Notes under the pieces: model-generated
What the model was told of the DNA's origin: nothing
The model's database searches: none
The model's input: only the letters and a program-made list of their open reading frames with translations
Made by a program: the position numbers and the translations under genes
Assembly (NCBI RefSeq): GCF_905147365.1
Contig: NC_056409.1
Span: forward strand, 16,931,001 to 16,995,000
Direction of reading: 5' to 3'
Origin: Aricia agestis
Lineage: Eukaryota > Arthropoda > Insecta > Lepidoptera > Lycaenidae
Length of the DNA stretch: 64,000 bases
Shown: piece by piece, positions 55,801 to 64,000 of the stretch
How the letters are laid out: every line of letters begins with the position of its first letter
Numbering within the stretch: position 1 is the first letter of the stretch

Positions 55801-57271
55801 GGGGGGGGGGGGGGGGTCTTAATCCGTCACTGAATGTAGACCGTACGAATATTTAGGTGTCTCGACTCTCGTCTGAATAAGAGACAAGTAGCGATAGGTT
55901 ATTGGTATATTATATTATAATAATAGTCCATGACTTGTTCAGTGAATGCACTATAGTCAAATGGAAAGTATTATTTTTAATATTATGCATTTCTAGAAGC
56001 GTACCTATCATATCTGGCGAATTTTTAATAAATGCAAAACGTACGTACGCGGTACGGTCTACGGAGGATTAAGTTTAGTACTTATATTTTTTGCTCAAAT
56101 AAAGTAATTCTGTATCATCACTATTTATGCTAGGTATAAAATTCCCTACTATCCAGCTTTGCTATCTTTTTCTTTATAAAAGCCCGCCAGGCGCCAACAC
56201 AGTTGATAGTTTATAATTTATGCGTTTCTTTTCCTAATAATTATCTAATAATAATAATAATCAGCCTTGGTGACTTGTAATAAATTATTCGTTGTCTGTT
56301 TTATTTGGGACAGAGCTGTTTTAATTATCAGAAATAATATTATTATTGTTGTAATTATTGTGTACAGAATGTCTTCTGAATACTTATTAATAATAATAGT
56401 ACGGGAACCCTAGAACATTTTTTTTTATTACTATCAAGTTAATTTTTGTAATTAGCTTCATTTTGATAAGACGAACAACATTTTTATCTGCGAAGTCTTG
56501 AAAGTGGTAGTCAGAAATAGAAAGGATTTCATACTTTGACTTGATGGTCCTAAAATATGGATTGTTCTATATGTAGGACAATGCTACTCTTAAATCATAT
56601 TATAACTATTAGCCTATCAATATAGAAAAAATCAGCTTGTTAAATGTTAACTAAATATTGTTGTTGAAGATGTAATAACATCTTCAACAACAATATTTAG
56701 CATGCCTTAAATAATATTATTATAGTTATCGTAATCGCCAAAAATTTCCCACATTGACGTTCTCATATTTAGCTCATATTGCAACTAATTATTGTTGATT
56801 ATAATAGTTTTTATTTTTACATCTAAGTAAGCATATAAGAATGAATAGAAACGTTGTAACTATAAACTTATTTAACACATTAATAGCTTACACATACGCA
56901 CCACACGTTTCTCGCTGACGACTCCAGTCCTACCGCCAAGCCCTCGAAGAGCTCATGTATAGAGAGCGCCAGCACTATCAGCAGCCCTCTTAGAGCAGCC
57001 ACTATCGTATCATCGCTCTGTACTGCCAGATGACTGTGACCATGGTTATTCTGCGCTTCCAACTCCTTTATGGGTCTGTCAGAGGAAGCCCCTGCCTCCG
57101 CGCTGCTTCGCCGAATACTCAGCACTCTCGTGAAGCTGGTGTTGGCCGTTTTGTTCTCCCGGCTGTTGATGTACACGTGGACCAGCTCCTCCACCAGGTA
57201 CATCATGAAGAACCCACAGCACATTATGAAGGAGGCCAAGTATATGGGCAGTTCTGCTATTTCGCCAGAAT
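49842..57271 (-). CDS. ZIP-family (SLC39A1/2/3-like) metal transporter, 5' part missing
   Basis: ZIP proteins carry zinc or iron into the cytoplasm across the plasma membrane or out of organelles. Four exons read on the minus strand: 57271-56902, 55145-54938, 50288-50153 and 49849-49842, with GT-AG sites and matching phases, giving about 240 C-terminal residues. They cover transmembrane helices 3 to 8. A histidine-rich loop (NNHGHSHLAV) precedes helix 4, which carries the ZIP signature LALSIHELFEGLAVG with metal-binding H and E. Helix 5 has SAHKYIIAFCIGVELL. The N-terminal exons (helices 1-2) were not found in 57.3-64 kb and may lie beyond the window. Convergent with Snap25. A mariner copy and MITEs sit in its largest intron. 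Assignment to the ZIP I/II type is firm; the exact orthologue is not. Confidence 0.9.
50048..50106. repeat. Hairpin in the last ZIP intron
   Basis: 'acttgtatgatggtacaatg' and the sequence ending at 50106 form an inverted repeat with 20 of 22 bases paired and a 15-base spacer. It may be a small foldback element. Confidence 0.5.
50153..50288 (-). CDS. ZIP transporter exon: TM7 and TM8
   Basis: A 136-nt exon from the acceptor 'ctgttacag' to the strong donor 'gtaagt'. It encodes GLACGTLVYVVFFEVWRQDR, then TGLMQFVCSVIGFALMVILE and ALVEM. The family's typical GTFLYVTFLE motif is seen here as GTLVYVVFFE. Without splicing, the frame would run on through AT-rich intron to a TGA at 50094-50096. The donor plus a matching short last exon makes splicing more likely. 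Confidence 0.85.
50410..50578 (+). repeat. LINE-tail-like dispersed repeat
   Basis: It begins 'ctagatgacccccgcaactc' and contains 'gtacatttttccgggataaa' and 'cgggactcaaagtatctc'. It ends 'ttcgcatttatattaatag'. The same words occur at 23.4-23.9, 29.70-29.76, 52.54-52.76 and 57.84-57.99 kb, so this is one dispersed family. Confidence 0.55.
50642..51943 (-). mobile_element. mariner-type DNA transposon, about 1.3 kb, in a ZIP intron
   Basis: Perfect 27-bp inverted ends ('cgagggctgctatttatg...') at 50642-50668 and 51917-51943 are flanked by TA on both sides, the mariner target. It carries a transposase on the minus strand with a D,D34D catalytic triad. The element lies in the intron between ZIP exons 55145-54938 and 50288-50153, in the same orientation as the gene. 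The perfect ends suggest a fairly recent insertion. Confidence 0.92.
50707..51797 (-). pseudogene. mariner transposase, broken by a frameshift and a stop
   Basis: Transposase cuts and pastes mariner DNA. The N-terminal part (from 51797) reads MDLTREHFRAMIYYDFRRGL, a helix-turn-helix region with TYREIEASLGISMTSIHKIL, and the WIPHNL motif (here SRWIPHNLT). The C-terminal part (to 50707) has ILHHDNASCHTSAE and PPYSPDLAPNDFFLFP. There are exactly 34 residues between the second and third catalytic aspartates. GDESW, with the first aspartate, lies in the frame of the C-terminal half. The two halves are in different frames, shifting near 51,310-51,340 beside A/T runs, and a TGA lies at 51310-51312 where TGG is usual. 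The copy cannot make an intact protein. Confidence 0.88.
51947..52540. other. ZIP intron stretch without recognisable features
   Basis: AT-rich sequence between the mariner element and the next repeat. No open frame, RNA or inverted repeat stood out. Confidence 0.4.
52541..52760 (+). repeat. LINE-tail-like repeat with (GACA)n
   Basis: It contains 'ccgggacttaaagtatgtcc', 'aaaatcggtttagcgctttg', a short (ACAG) tract at about 52,703-52,722 and the ending 'tttcgcatttataataa'. Related to 50,410 and 25,500. Confidence 0.55.
52761..53970. other. ZIP intron stretch with short repeats only
   Basis: A short hairpin lies at about 53,263-53,316 ('ccattccatactgctgattg' against 'caatcagcagaatgg'). A decayed LINE-tail-like piece is at 53,400-53,535 ('ctttcctggactgcc', 'aaatcggttcagctat'). 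Nothing else was recognised. Confidence 0.4.
53971..54370. mobile_element. Tc1/mariner-like MITE, 400 bp
   Basis: The left end 'ctgggtgcaattaaatctac' and right end '...ggtttaattgcaccctg' form inverted ends of about 32 bp with a few mismatches, bounded by TA on each side. There is no coding capacity. It lies in the large ZIP intron. Confidence 0.65.
54440..54760 (-). repeat. Copy of a dispersed repeat shared with 16.87-17.17 kb
   Basis: It reads 'ggagtccacaccgccc', 'tttcctccctggataatgct', 'ttttttcctgaatatct', 'aaaatggccagattttcc' and 'acataggaacacagctca'. The reverse complement of each occurs in order at 16,880-17,150. The two copies lie in opposite orientation. Confidence 0.7.
54938..55145 (-). 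CDS. ZIP transporter exon: TM5 and TM6
   Basis: A 208-nt exon from the acceptor 'aaatttcag' to the donor 'gtaaat'. It encodes YMFGAVSAHKYIIAFCIGVE, LLAAGTKRW, the helix LVYIFTFSFVSALGIGVGIL, and TQAGIYSVVLQ. The histidine of SAHK in helix 5 pairs with the helix 4 site in the family. The phase joins the flanking exons exactly. Confidence 0.9.
55290..55450 (+). repeat. LINE-tail-like fragment
   Basis: 'ctagctgtccctgtgaactt' followed by 'ccttccctggacttctacga' and 'aatccgttcagccgttttcg', ending in 'tatatatatagat'. These are the usual words of a dispersed family with copies across the window. Confidence 0.5.
55623..55832. mobile_element. hAT-type MITE, 210 bp, with 8-bp target duplication
   Basis: The ends are 'cagtgacggattaa' (55623-55636) and its reverse complement (55819-55832). 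The same 8 bases, 'aatgtaga', flank both sides (55615-55622 and 55833-55840), the hAT hallmark. Inside is a doubled 'agggcatcacgtct' and a run of 16 G at 55801-55816. Non-coding. Confidence 0.85.
55841..56901. other. ZIP intron stretch with one perfect hairpin
   Basis: AT-rich with short AAT/ATT runs near 56,248-56,262. A 23-bp perfect hairpin with a 4-base loop lies at 56651-56700 ('ctaaatattgttgttgaaga...'). Confidence 0.5.
56651..56700. repeat. Perfect 23-bp hairpin with 4-base loop
   Basis: 56651-56673 and 56678-56700 are exact reverse complements separated by 'aata'. The tight loop makes this likely to extrude as a cruciform or to form a stable RNA hairpin. It could be a small element or a microRNA-like fold; no support for the latter. 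Confidence 0.7.
56902..57271 (-). CDS. ZIP transporter exon: TM3, histidine loop, TM4
   Basis: A 370-nt exon from the acceptor 'cttttcag' (minus strand) to the donor 'gtgcgt'. It encodes SGEIAELPIYLASFIMCCGF, a hydrophobic helix with MMYLVEELVHVYI, a polar loop of about 50 residues with NNHGHSHL, then GLLIVLALSIHELFEGLAVG. The HxxxEG motif in helix 4 is the conserved metal site. One base (G) comes from the missing upstream exon and the final tryptophan codon is split (TG+G). Confidence 0.9.
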
Positions 57272-58089
57272 CTGAAAAGAAATGCGTCATTATATTCTAT
57301 TCTTACTACAATCTACAACTTATCTACAATCTACATCTACAAATATATATATCGGCTCCAACGATTTTCATGAAATTTAGTATATAGGGGGTTTCGGGGG
57401 CGATAAATCGATCTAGCTAGGAATCATTTCTATAAAATGTCTTTTTATTCGTGTTTTATCGATAATCGATAAACTGAAAAATATAACTCTTCTCATCTAT
57501 TGGCGAATAATAATACTATTTTGTGAGCAACTAATTGCTTTAACGACACAACAACAGCTAAAGCTATTCCAGAAGATGGCGTTATTAAGTAACACGAAGC
57601 AATGAGTGTTTGCTATACCGAGCAAAGCTCGGTCATCCAGGTACTAGTGAGTGCTTATGTTAATAAACACTTCTAGGTATTATTATTTATTTGTTACAAT
57701 AAGCGGTCACGTATAGTTGATTGTTAATAGTTAATACATACTTCAGTTGAGTATTAAAATAAGTCGCTGTATCTTAAAAGATTATAATTAGTACCTAGTT
57801 AGTGTTAATCTCTACATAATATACTCAAACCGCTGAACCGATTTGGATAAGATTTTGTATGGAGATAGGTACTTTGAGTCCCGGTGAAAGGACATAGGAT
57901 ACTGTTTATCTCGGAAAAATGTACGGTTTCCGCGTGTTAAACGAACTTTGGCGGAAGGGTGTTGCAGGCGTCATCTAGTCTGTATAGTTATTAGTTACTG
58001 TAATAGTGTATACTGTATAGTAACAACATCATCTCAGTTACGTTCAAAGGAAATTGAACGAAAACTTACTTCGCCGAATAACTAATTTT
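57272..58089. other. ZIP intron or upstream, with a LINE-tail fragment
   Basis: 57,825-57,985 reads 'aaaccgctgaaccgatttgg', 'tttgagtcccggtgaaagg' and 'gaaaaatgtacggtttccgc', the inverse of the 50.4-kb family. No ZIP N-terminal exon could be recognised. Confidence 0.4.
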
Positions 58090-58985
58090 TTTTTAGTTGA
58101 TCGACTATTACTCAATAACTTATGAAGTCTTCTTAGCCGTGATAGTTTTCCTTTTAAAATTTAAATTCAGCATATTTCCTACTCTCGTGAATTTTTCACA
58201 TTTCCAGAAGCAACCGTTTAGCTGGTAGAAGGGACTCTAACGATTTTTTCCACTTTAAAACTGCATCCCTAAATCGGAAACTAATCTATGAATACTTATA
58301 AATTATAATGTTTTTAAAAAACCTATCCAACGACACCCCACCCCACACGGTCGGGTGGGTTCCGTACCGAAAAATAGAGCGAAAGTAGGCAAAATTACAT
58401 CGAAGTCTCAGTAATAGGGTCCCGTTTTTAGGGTTCCCTAGTCAACAAGGAACCCTTATAGTTTCGGTCTGTCCGTCCGTCTGTCCGTCTGTCTGTCCGC
58501 GGTTTTGCTCAGAGACTATAGGACCTACAAAGCTGCAATTTGGCATGAATGTACATAATATTAATGATGCCGACAAAATGGTACTTACATGAAATCTTAA
58601 AAAAATATTTTTTTTTATGGTACCTTCCCTACACATCAAGCGGGGATGATTTTTTTTCGCGTCCATCCCATCGTGTGGGGTGTCGTTGGATAGGTTTTTT
58701 AAAAATATATTTTATGAGTATAAAGTATTCATAGATCATTTTCCGATTTAGGGACCCGTTTGTGAAATATTAAGTTTAAAAGTGGAAAAAATCGTTAGAG
58801 TCCAGTGTCCCGGGTCCCCCCTTCCTACCAGCTAAAAGTTGCTTTTGGAAATGTGAAAAAATTCACGGAAGTAGGAAATATGCTGAATTTAAAAGGAAAA
58901 CTATCACGGCTAAGACTTATGAGGTCTTTGAATAAGTTATTGAGTAATAGTCGATCAACTAAAAAATGTAATTCGCACTTGGCCG
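58090..58985. mobile_element. Foldback around a 'ggttccgt' repeat
   Basis: Arms 58,098-58,350 and about 58,670-58,963 are inverted ('ttgatcgactattactcaat', 'ccttttaaaatttaaattca', 'aacgattttttccactttaa', 'cctatccaacgacacccca'). The middle, 58,430-58,560, has 'aaggaacccttatagtttcg' and (GTCC/GTCT)n. It ends 'cgcacttggccggttttt'. Confidence 0.7.
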
Positions 58986-60511
58986 GTTTTTTATTGGCCG
59001 GTTTTTGTTTATAACAGCTGTCTCAACTCTCATCTCATCCTAAAAATAATACTTAATTATTAAGTACCTACTTATCAATAATTCAATATAGTTTATGCCT
59101 AATAAAAAAATACCTAAATTCTCAATGATTCTATATTTTTAAGCCGTAAGTATATAAAACGATAAAACGAAAGATAAGAGCAATATTTCGCAATTACAAC
59201 TATCAAATTATGCAATACTCAATACTGTATCAATCGTTTAGGGGATTTGCGGTACTCACACGATAAATGATAATACAATTAAGCTTTAATCAGCTGTCAA
59301 TTTATATTTTATCGATACAATATCATGATGTAGAGTTTGTGTAGAGTAGATATGAACATACACAAATTAAAAAAAAATCACAGCCGAACATATAACCTCC
59401 TCCTTTTTGGAAGTCGGTTAAAAAATATTAGCGCCTTCATTTACTGGGTTAAAGGTCAAAATAGTATGAGCTGTAAATGTAATAAAATAGATAGACTACT
59501 GAATAGTATTAGAGTTGTGAACTTGTGAGTTGTGGGCAGTGGCTTTTGCGTTAATTTACAATTATTTTTTGACCCTTCTTAGTACGCTGTACGAGGCACC
59601 TGGAAGCTTCTGGGCTCGTAAATATCCCCTTGTTCTTATAATTATAAAATTGTAATCTTATTCAAAATAAGATTACAATAATATTATACCTACATATAAG
59701 AACCTAACAATTAACATCATTAAGACCCAATTTCACCAAACTCTGTTGTTAAATCCTAACAAGGCATTACTTAACGGACCTTAGAAAATTAAGCAGACTG
59801 TTAAAATACTTATGTAACTTATGTCCCACAGTAAAAATTTAACAGCGGATTAGTAAATGCAACGTTAAGTGAACAACGAGTGAATAACATTCAATTCGTT
59901 CGTTCTTGTTATAAGGCGACGAAATTGCAATGTACAAGTTTAATACGACATGTTGGCTGCAATGTGTCATTTTCACCTTATTCGTATAATACATCATCTG
60001 GTAGATAATGCGACCAAATTAAAATATCACTGATCGCATACATTTGTTACACTACAATAGTTCTTTTTAATTTACCAGGTTAATAATTATGATCTGTCAA
60101 AGCTGAAAACATGAATCATGATACAAACTTTTATTTACTTATTTCGGCTTGGTAATTTTGATACAAGTCAGTGTATATGCAATATCAAGGAAAATCCGAG
60201 GGCTGAATTTTTGACAAAATGAAAATAAATAATTATGCATAACATGAAAAATAATAAATAATAATATGTAAGGATGTGGCGAAACATGGCGGCAACACTC
60301 AAAAGTAAAAACAGATTCTTTTATTGATATATTGGATATTGTCTTTAAAAAGTTGTTGTTTTGACTATTATAACGGCCTGTTATATATTTTACGGACCTC
60401 CCCAGCAGGAATTAAATTTTAACACCGTGTTAGGCGATTTGACAATACATTAGCGTATGGTGGAACGCTCGATAGCTCTAACAGGCCGTTAACTGACATT
60501 ATTTATTTAAC
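58986..60511. other. No gene; family B end and a possible decayed MITE
   Basis: 59,380-59,425 has 'cgaacatataacctcctcct' + 'ttttggaagtcggtt', a family B end. 59,726-59,880 ('gacccaatttcaccaaactc', 'taacagcggattag') and 60,400-60,500 look like decayed inverted-repeat pieces. Otherwise AT-rich. Confidence 0.4.
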
Positions 60512-61173
60512 ACTAGCTGTTGCCCGCGACTTCGTCCGCGTGGACTTCAGTTTATAGCGCGCGATGTCAACAAAATTGGTGTCAAAAGCTTTTATAAAAA
60601 AATCCTGGTACCTCTTAAATCAATACAGCTGTGCAGTGTGCACACAATAAGTATTTAATTTTTTTATATTAAACTTTATATTTTATGCCAAATTTTAAAG
60701 CTTATTTAGCCCTCCAATTACACAACTTTACCCATAAACTATTTATCATTGATAGATTTAAGGTTACGTCACTGCACAGATAAAGTACTGAGTTATTTAA
60801 TACCGTAGAATAGATATAACAATCGAAAAAATCGAAACTTAAATGTAAGATGATACCACGTCTTATAGAAAGACTTTTGAGCAAGCGTCAGCGCGATGTA
60901 GAAGACGCACGGCGCCATCTATTATGAATTTTTTGAACAAATTTACGACCCTTACAACCCTTTTTTCAGTAAAAAAAGTAGCCTATGTCCTTTCTCAGGC
61001 TTTAGACTATCTGTATACAAAATTTCATTACAATCGGTTCGGAAGTTTTGGCGTTTGGCGTGAAAGCGAGACTGACAGACAGACAGACAGAGATACTTTT
61101 GGCGTTTGGCGTGAAAGCGAGACTGACAGACAGACAGACAGAGATACTTTCGCATTTATAATATTAGTATAGA
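60512..61173 (+). mobile_element. Retroposon copy with doubled 3' end
   Basis: Same start and end as 24,199-25,506 but only one interior unit. The last 52 bp ('ggcgtttggcgtgaaagcga' + GACAGACAGACAGA + 'gatactttt') are present twice in tandem (about 61,047-61,150). Confidence 0.65.
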
Positions 61174-61249
61174 TTATGCTGTCATGCGAGGCGAGCACTT
61201 TCAGCGCTGCCATTCCGGTGTAGCGCGGCCCTAAGAGGGGTACCACTTA

Positions 61250-61343
61250 CCAGGGTTTTAAAAAGTTTTTAAATTTAACACAAATTTTGTTGACACCGCG
61301 CGCTATAAACTAAAGTCCACGCAGACGATGTCGCGGGCAATAG
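61250..61343 (-). repeat. Inverted 5' fragment of the same retroposon
   Basis: 'gttgacaccgcgcgctataa' and 'cgatgtcgcgggcaatagct' are the reverse complement of the start at 60,512. A similar inverted fragment is at 23,888-23,966. Confidence 0.6.
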
Positions 61344-61637
61344 CTAGTTATGAATAAAAACAATATTATATAGTAAAGTAGGTATGATTATGTTTAGTTC
61401 TGTTACAATAATAAAGTAAAAAATAAAACGCCATCTGTTTTCATATATTAGAATTAAAATGTTGATTGCATTGATATATTTTCTGGATGGAATATAGGCC
61501 AACACGGTACACTCGAACTTCTTTATTTTAGAGCGCCTTCTGTTGTCAACTTGTCACATATATTAGAAATGCAGTAGGAGTTCTATAAGATAAGATAGAT
61601 TGATTATTATTATACCAAGTGATTATATTATTAAACA

Positions 61638-62136
61638 TAATATTCTAACGTATTAAAAACTATAAACAAAAACATACTAACTAATAAGAATGATTAGTTC
61701 TATGTTACAATAAAGTAAAAAATAAAACGCCATCTGTTGAATCGTATTAGAACTAAAATGTTCATTGCATCGATATATTTCTGGATTTTTTATAATATTA
61801 TACATAAAATATGTTTAAGATTTTTGAAATTTTATTTTAATACACATCCAAGACCCAGGAACATTGAAAACTTTTTGTTCCGCCTGCGGGACTCGAACCC
61901 AGGACCCCCGGGATGAGCGCTGGCCACGCGCAATGCGAATTCATTTTCATCGATATTTTCATGGAAATAAGATGTTTTCCCACATCAAAATGTAGCCTAT
62001 GTCCTTTCTCAGACTCTAGAATAACTGTATACAAAATTTCATTGCAATCGGTTCAGTAGTTTTGGCGTGAAAGCAAGACAGACAGACAGACAGACAGACA
62101 GAGATACTTTCGCATTTATAATATTAGTATGGATTG
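61638..62136. mobile_element. Young repeat copy 2 with tRNA-like SINE head
   Basis: Nearly identical to 25,508-26,010. The B-box-like 'gggttcgagtccc' on the minus strand fits the tRNA consensus better than copy 1 does (one base different). An older, partial relative is at 61,376-61,495. Confidence 0.8.
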
Positions 62137-62707
62137 CTTGATGAAACTGGGTCTAAGCGTAAGCGTCCTAACAACGAATGTAAGTAACTAGGAACTTATA
62201 GTATTACATTGTACCATTTGTACCTATAAATTGTATAGGTATCAGGTATGTAATGTACATAATAACAATGTAGGTAACACTTCGCATCTAAAATTCTAGA
62301 GGACATCAATAATCCTTTATTATTTGCAACAATCGATATAATCTTTATTATAGATCAATTAATTTAACAGTTTATCGCACTATTAAAAGTATTGGTTCGA
62401 TTACCTGATTATGTGATTAGAAACGAAGTTAATTTTTCAAGCAATATTTTCCTTATTACTTTGATATACCTACAGAATGCTCAAAAATTATCGTGTCGGA
62501 TCTGTCGTCAAAATCTTTCAACATAATGTCAAATTGTCAATAAATGATTTTGACATTATGTCGATACTCGATATCGAAGTGACTATAACTACACACGAGT
62601 GAGGAGAGTGAGATATCTCGTTGACGCGCATGCTAGACGCAGGACGGGCGACGGCCGCCATAGAAAGATTTTCTTTCTACAGTAGAAATAAGAAAAGACA
62701 GGCCCCC
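62137..62707. other. No recognisable feature
   Basis: AT-rich. 'cataatgtcaaattgtcaa' and 'ttttgacattatgtcgat' at about 62,520-62,565 pair as a short hairpin. Confidence 0.4.
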
Positions 62708-62857
62708 GTAGACAAGTGGCAAAACGCTAACGCTAACGCTGACGCTAGCGCTACAAAATGTATGGATTTGACATAAGTATTCGCTAGCGAAGCGATGACT
62801 TATGTCAAATCGCATACATTTTGTAGCGCTAGCGTTAGCGCTTTGCCACTTGTCTAC
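62708..62857. mobile_element. 150-bp palindromic MITE with 'cgctaa' repeats
   Basis: The ends 'gtagacaagtggcaaa' (62708) and 'tttgccacttgtctac' (to 62857) are exact inverse. The pairing continues through 'agcgctacaaaatgtat' and 'gatttgacataagt'. The left arm has extra 'cgctaa' units. Confidence 0.8.
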
Positions 62858-62937
62858 AGGCCAGGGTTATACGTGGGAGAGCCATGCTTCGGCACGAATG
62901 GGCCGGCTCGCCCGGAGAAATACCACGTTCTCACAGA

Positions 62938-63185
62938 AAACCGGCGTAAAACAACGCTTGCGCTGTGTTTCGCCGAGAGAGTGAGTTTTCCGGAGGCCCA
63001 ATTCCCTTCCCTATCCTCCCCTACTCCCTTCCCTTCCCATCCCTACCCTCCCCTATTACCTCTTAAAAGGCCGGCAACGCACCTGCAGCTCTTCTGATGC
63101 TGCGAGTGTCCATGGGCGACGGAAGTTGCTTTCCATCAGGTTACCCGTTTGCTCGTTTGCCCCCTTCTTTCATAAAAAATAATAA
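62938..63185 (+). mobile_element. Retroposon 3' end with A-rich tail, second copy
   Basis: Matches 3,478-3,770 in order: 'aaccggcgtaaaacaacgct', CT-rich blocks, 'ggccggcaacgcacctgcag', 'tccatgggcgacgg', 'cgtttgctcgtttgccccct' and an A-rich end. Confidence 0.65.
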
Positions 63186-63291
63186 TAATAAAATAGACGA
63201 AATAACAGAAATTATGACTGTGTTTAAAGTATTCTTTCGTCTAGCAGTTAGCACTTAGCACGTTATTTAATATTTTTAATACAAGATGTTT

Positions 63292-63535
63292 AAGTGTAAA
63301 CACCGTTATCCTTAAAACCATCAAATGAGCCCGTCAAAATGAACAACTTTTTTTATGAGAACAATGCTGGGAACTCAAAAAAATCCATCTGTATACCCAT
63401 ACGAATTGCCGATCCGGGCCTCCGTAAGGGTATGAAGACGGCATTTTTTTTGAGTTCCCAGCATTGTTCTCATAGAAAAAGTTGTTCATTTTGACGGGCC
63501 CATTTGATGGTTTCAAGGATAACAGTGTTTACACT
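63292..63535. mobile_element. Foldback MITE, about 244 bp
   Basis: 'agtgtaaacaccgttatcct' at the left pairs with 'aggataacagtgtttacact' at the right. Pairing continues through 'accatcaaatgagcccgtca' and 'gagaacaatgctgggaactc'. The spacer (63,385-63,440) is unpaired. Confidence 0.8.
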
Positions 63536-63597
63536 AACACACTGTATACTTAGAAAGAAATTTAAAAGCCTCGTGTAGTAGTATTTCATGGACCATT

Positions 63598-64000
63598 TTA
63601 GGGTTCCGTCATGGATTGCTTAGGGTATCAAGTACCTGTCACTCATGGGTTCCGTAGTCTACAAGGAACCCTTATAGTTTCGGTCTATCCGTCTGTCTGT
63701 CCGCGGTTTTGCTCAGAGAGAAAGCTGTAATTCGGCATGAATGCACATATTGATAATGCCGACAAAATGGTATAAAAGATCTTTAAAAAAACATTTTTTA
63801 AGGTACCTCCCCTACACATCAAGCGGGGATGAATTTTTTTTTCGCGTTCACCCTACCGTGTGGGACAGTGGGGTTACTCGTTAGAAAAGGTTAATTTTTT
63901 ACCCGACTACGGCGAAGCAAAAAGGAGGGTTATTAATATTATGAGTATTCATAGATCGTTTTCCGATTTAGGGATCCATATTTTGTGAAATATGAAATTT
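63598..64000 (+). repeat. 'ggttccgt' repeat copy running off the right edge
   Basis: 'gggttccgtagtctacaagg', 'aacccttatagtttcggtct', 'ccgcggttttgctcagaga', 'aatgccgacaaaatggta' and 'cctacacatcaagcggggat' match 58,430-58,760 closely. Confidence 0.65.

Noticed and set aside
56651..56700. microRNA precursor
   Set aside because: The stem is perfect with a 4-base loop and only 23 bp, unlike the imperfect longer stems of insect microRNA precursors; more like a small inverted repeat.

Overview
This is a piece of insect nuclear genome, almost certainly from a moth or butterfly. Two multi-exon protein genes with insect-type sequence sit among many interspersed repeats of types I recognise as typical of Lepidoptera. 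Examples are the 'GTTGCCCGCGACTTCGTCCG' repeat starts, the 'AAGTGCGAGTCGGACTCGCG' and 'GGGTTCCGT...ACGGAACCC' repeats, (GACA)n tails followed by 'tttcgcatttataatatta', and tRNA-headed SINE pieces. No bacterial-style gene, rRNA, functional tRNA or CRISPR array was seen.

Layout. 1-20.8 kb is repeat-rich and intergenic: reverse-transcriptase remnants, MITE-like inverted repeats, an unexplained array of 'acggtaattag' words (8.4-10.7 kb) and a 2.2-kb foldback (18.0-20.24 kb). A possible non-coding first exon lies just before 20,946. 20.9-36.4 kb would then be a long repeat-filled first intron. 36.43-49.75 kb (+) is the SNARE gene Snap25. All coding exons can be read, with matching splice phases, giving a protein of 211 or 212 residues. 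49.7-57.27 kb (-) is the 3' two-thirds of a ZIP (SLC39A-type) zinc/iron transporter gene, tail-to-tail with Snap25; its first exons were not found. A broken mariner element sits in one ZIP intron. 57.3-64 kb is again repeats and foldbacks.

Main discovery. Snap25 has three 49-nt versions of the same exon (A 38838-38886, B 39769-39817, C 40687-40735), spaced about 920-930 bp apart. All start with an AGC/AGT codon and end in phase 1 after CAG-GGN-G. Each encodes 16 residues of the first SNARE helix, including the zero-layer glutamine. One and only one must be used to keep frame. The gene also has two alternative last exons (45957 and 47532), each encoding the C-terminal end of the second SNARE helix. 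Up to six proteins are possible. The isoforms differ mainly at surface positions, while buried layer positions are largely kept. Cassette B changes the positions that correspond to the known synaptotagmin-binding patch of vertebrate SNAP-25. Each cassette is preceded by a GC-rich intron block in otherwise AT-rich DNA.

How the genes relate. Snap25 acts in synaptic vesicle fusion and the ZIP protein moves metal ions across a membrane. No functional link is implied beyond their convergent 3' ends, which may overlap by some tens of bases.
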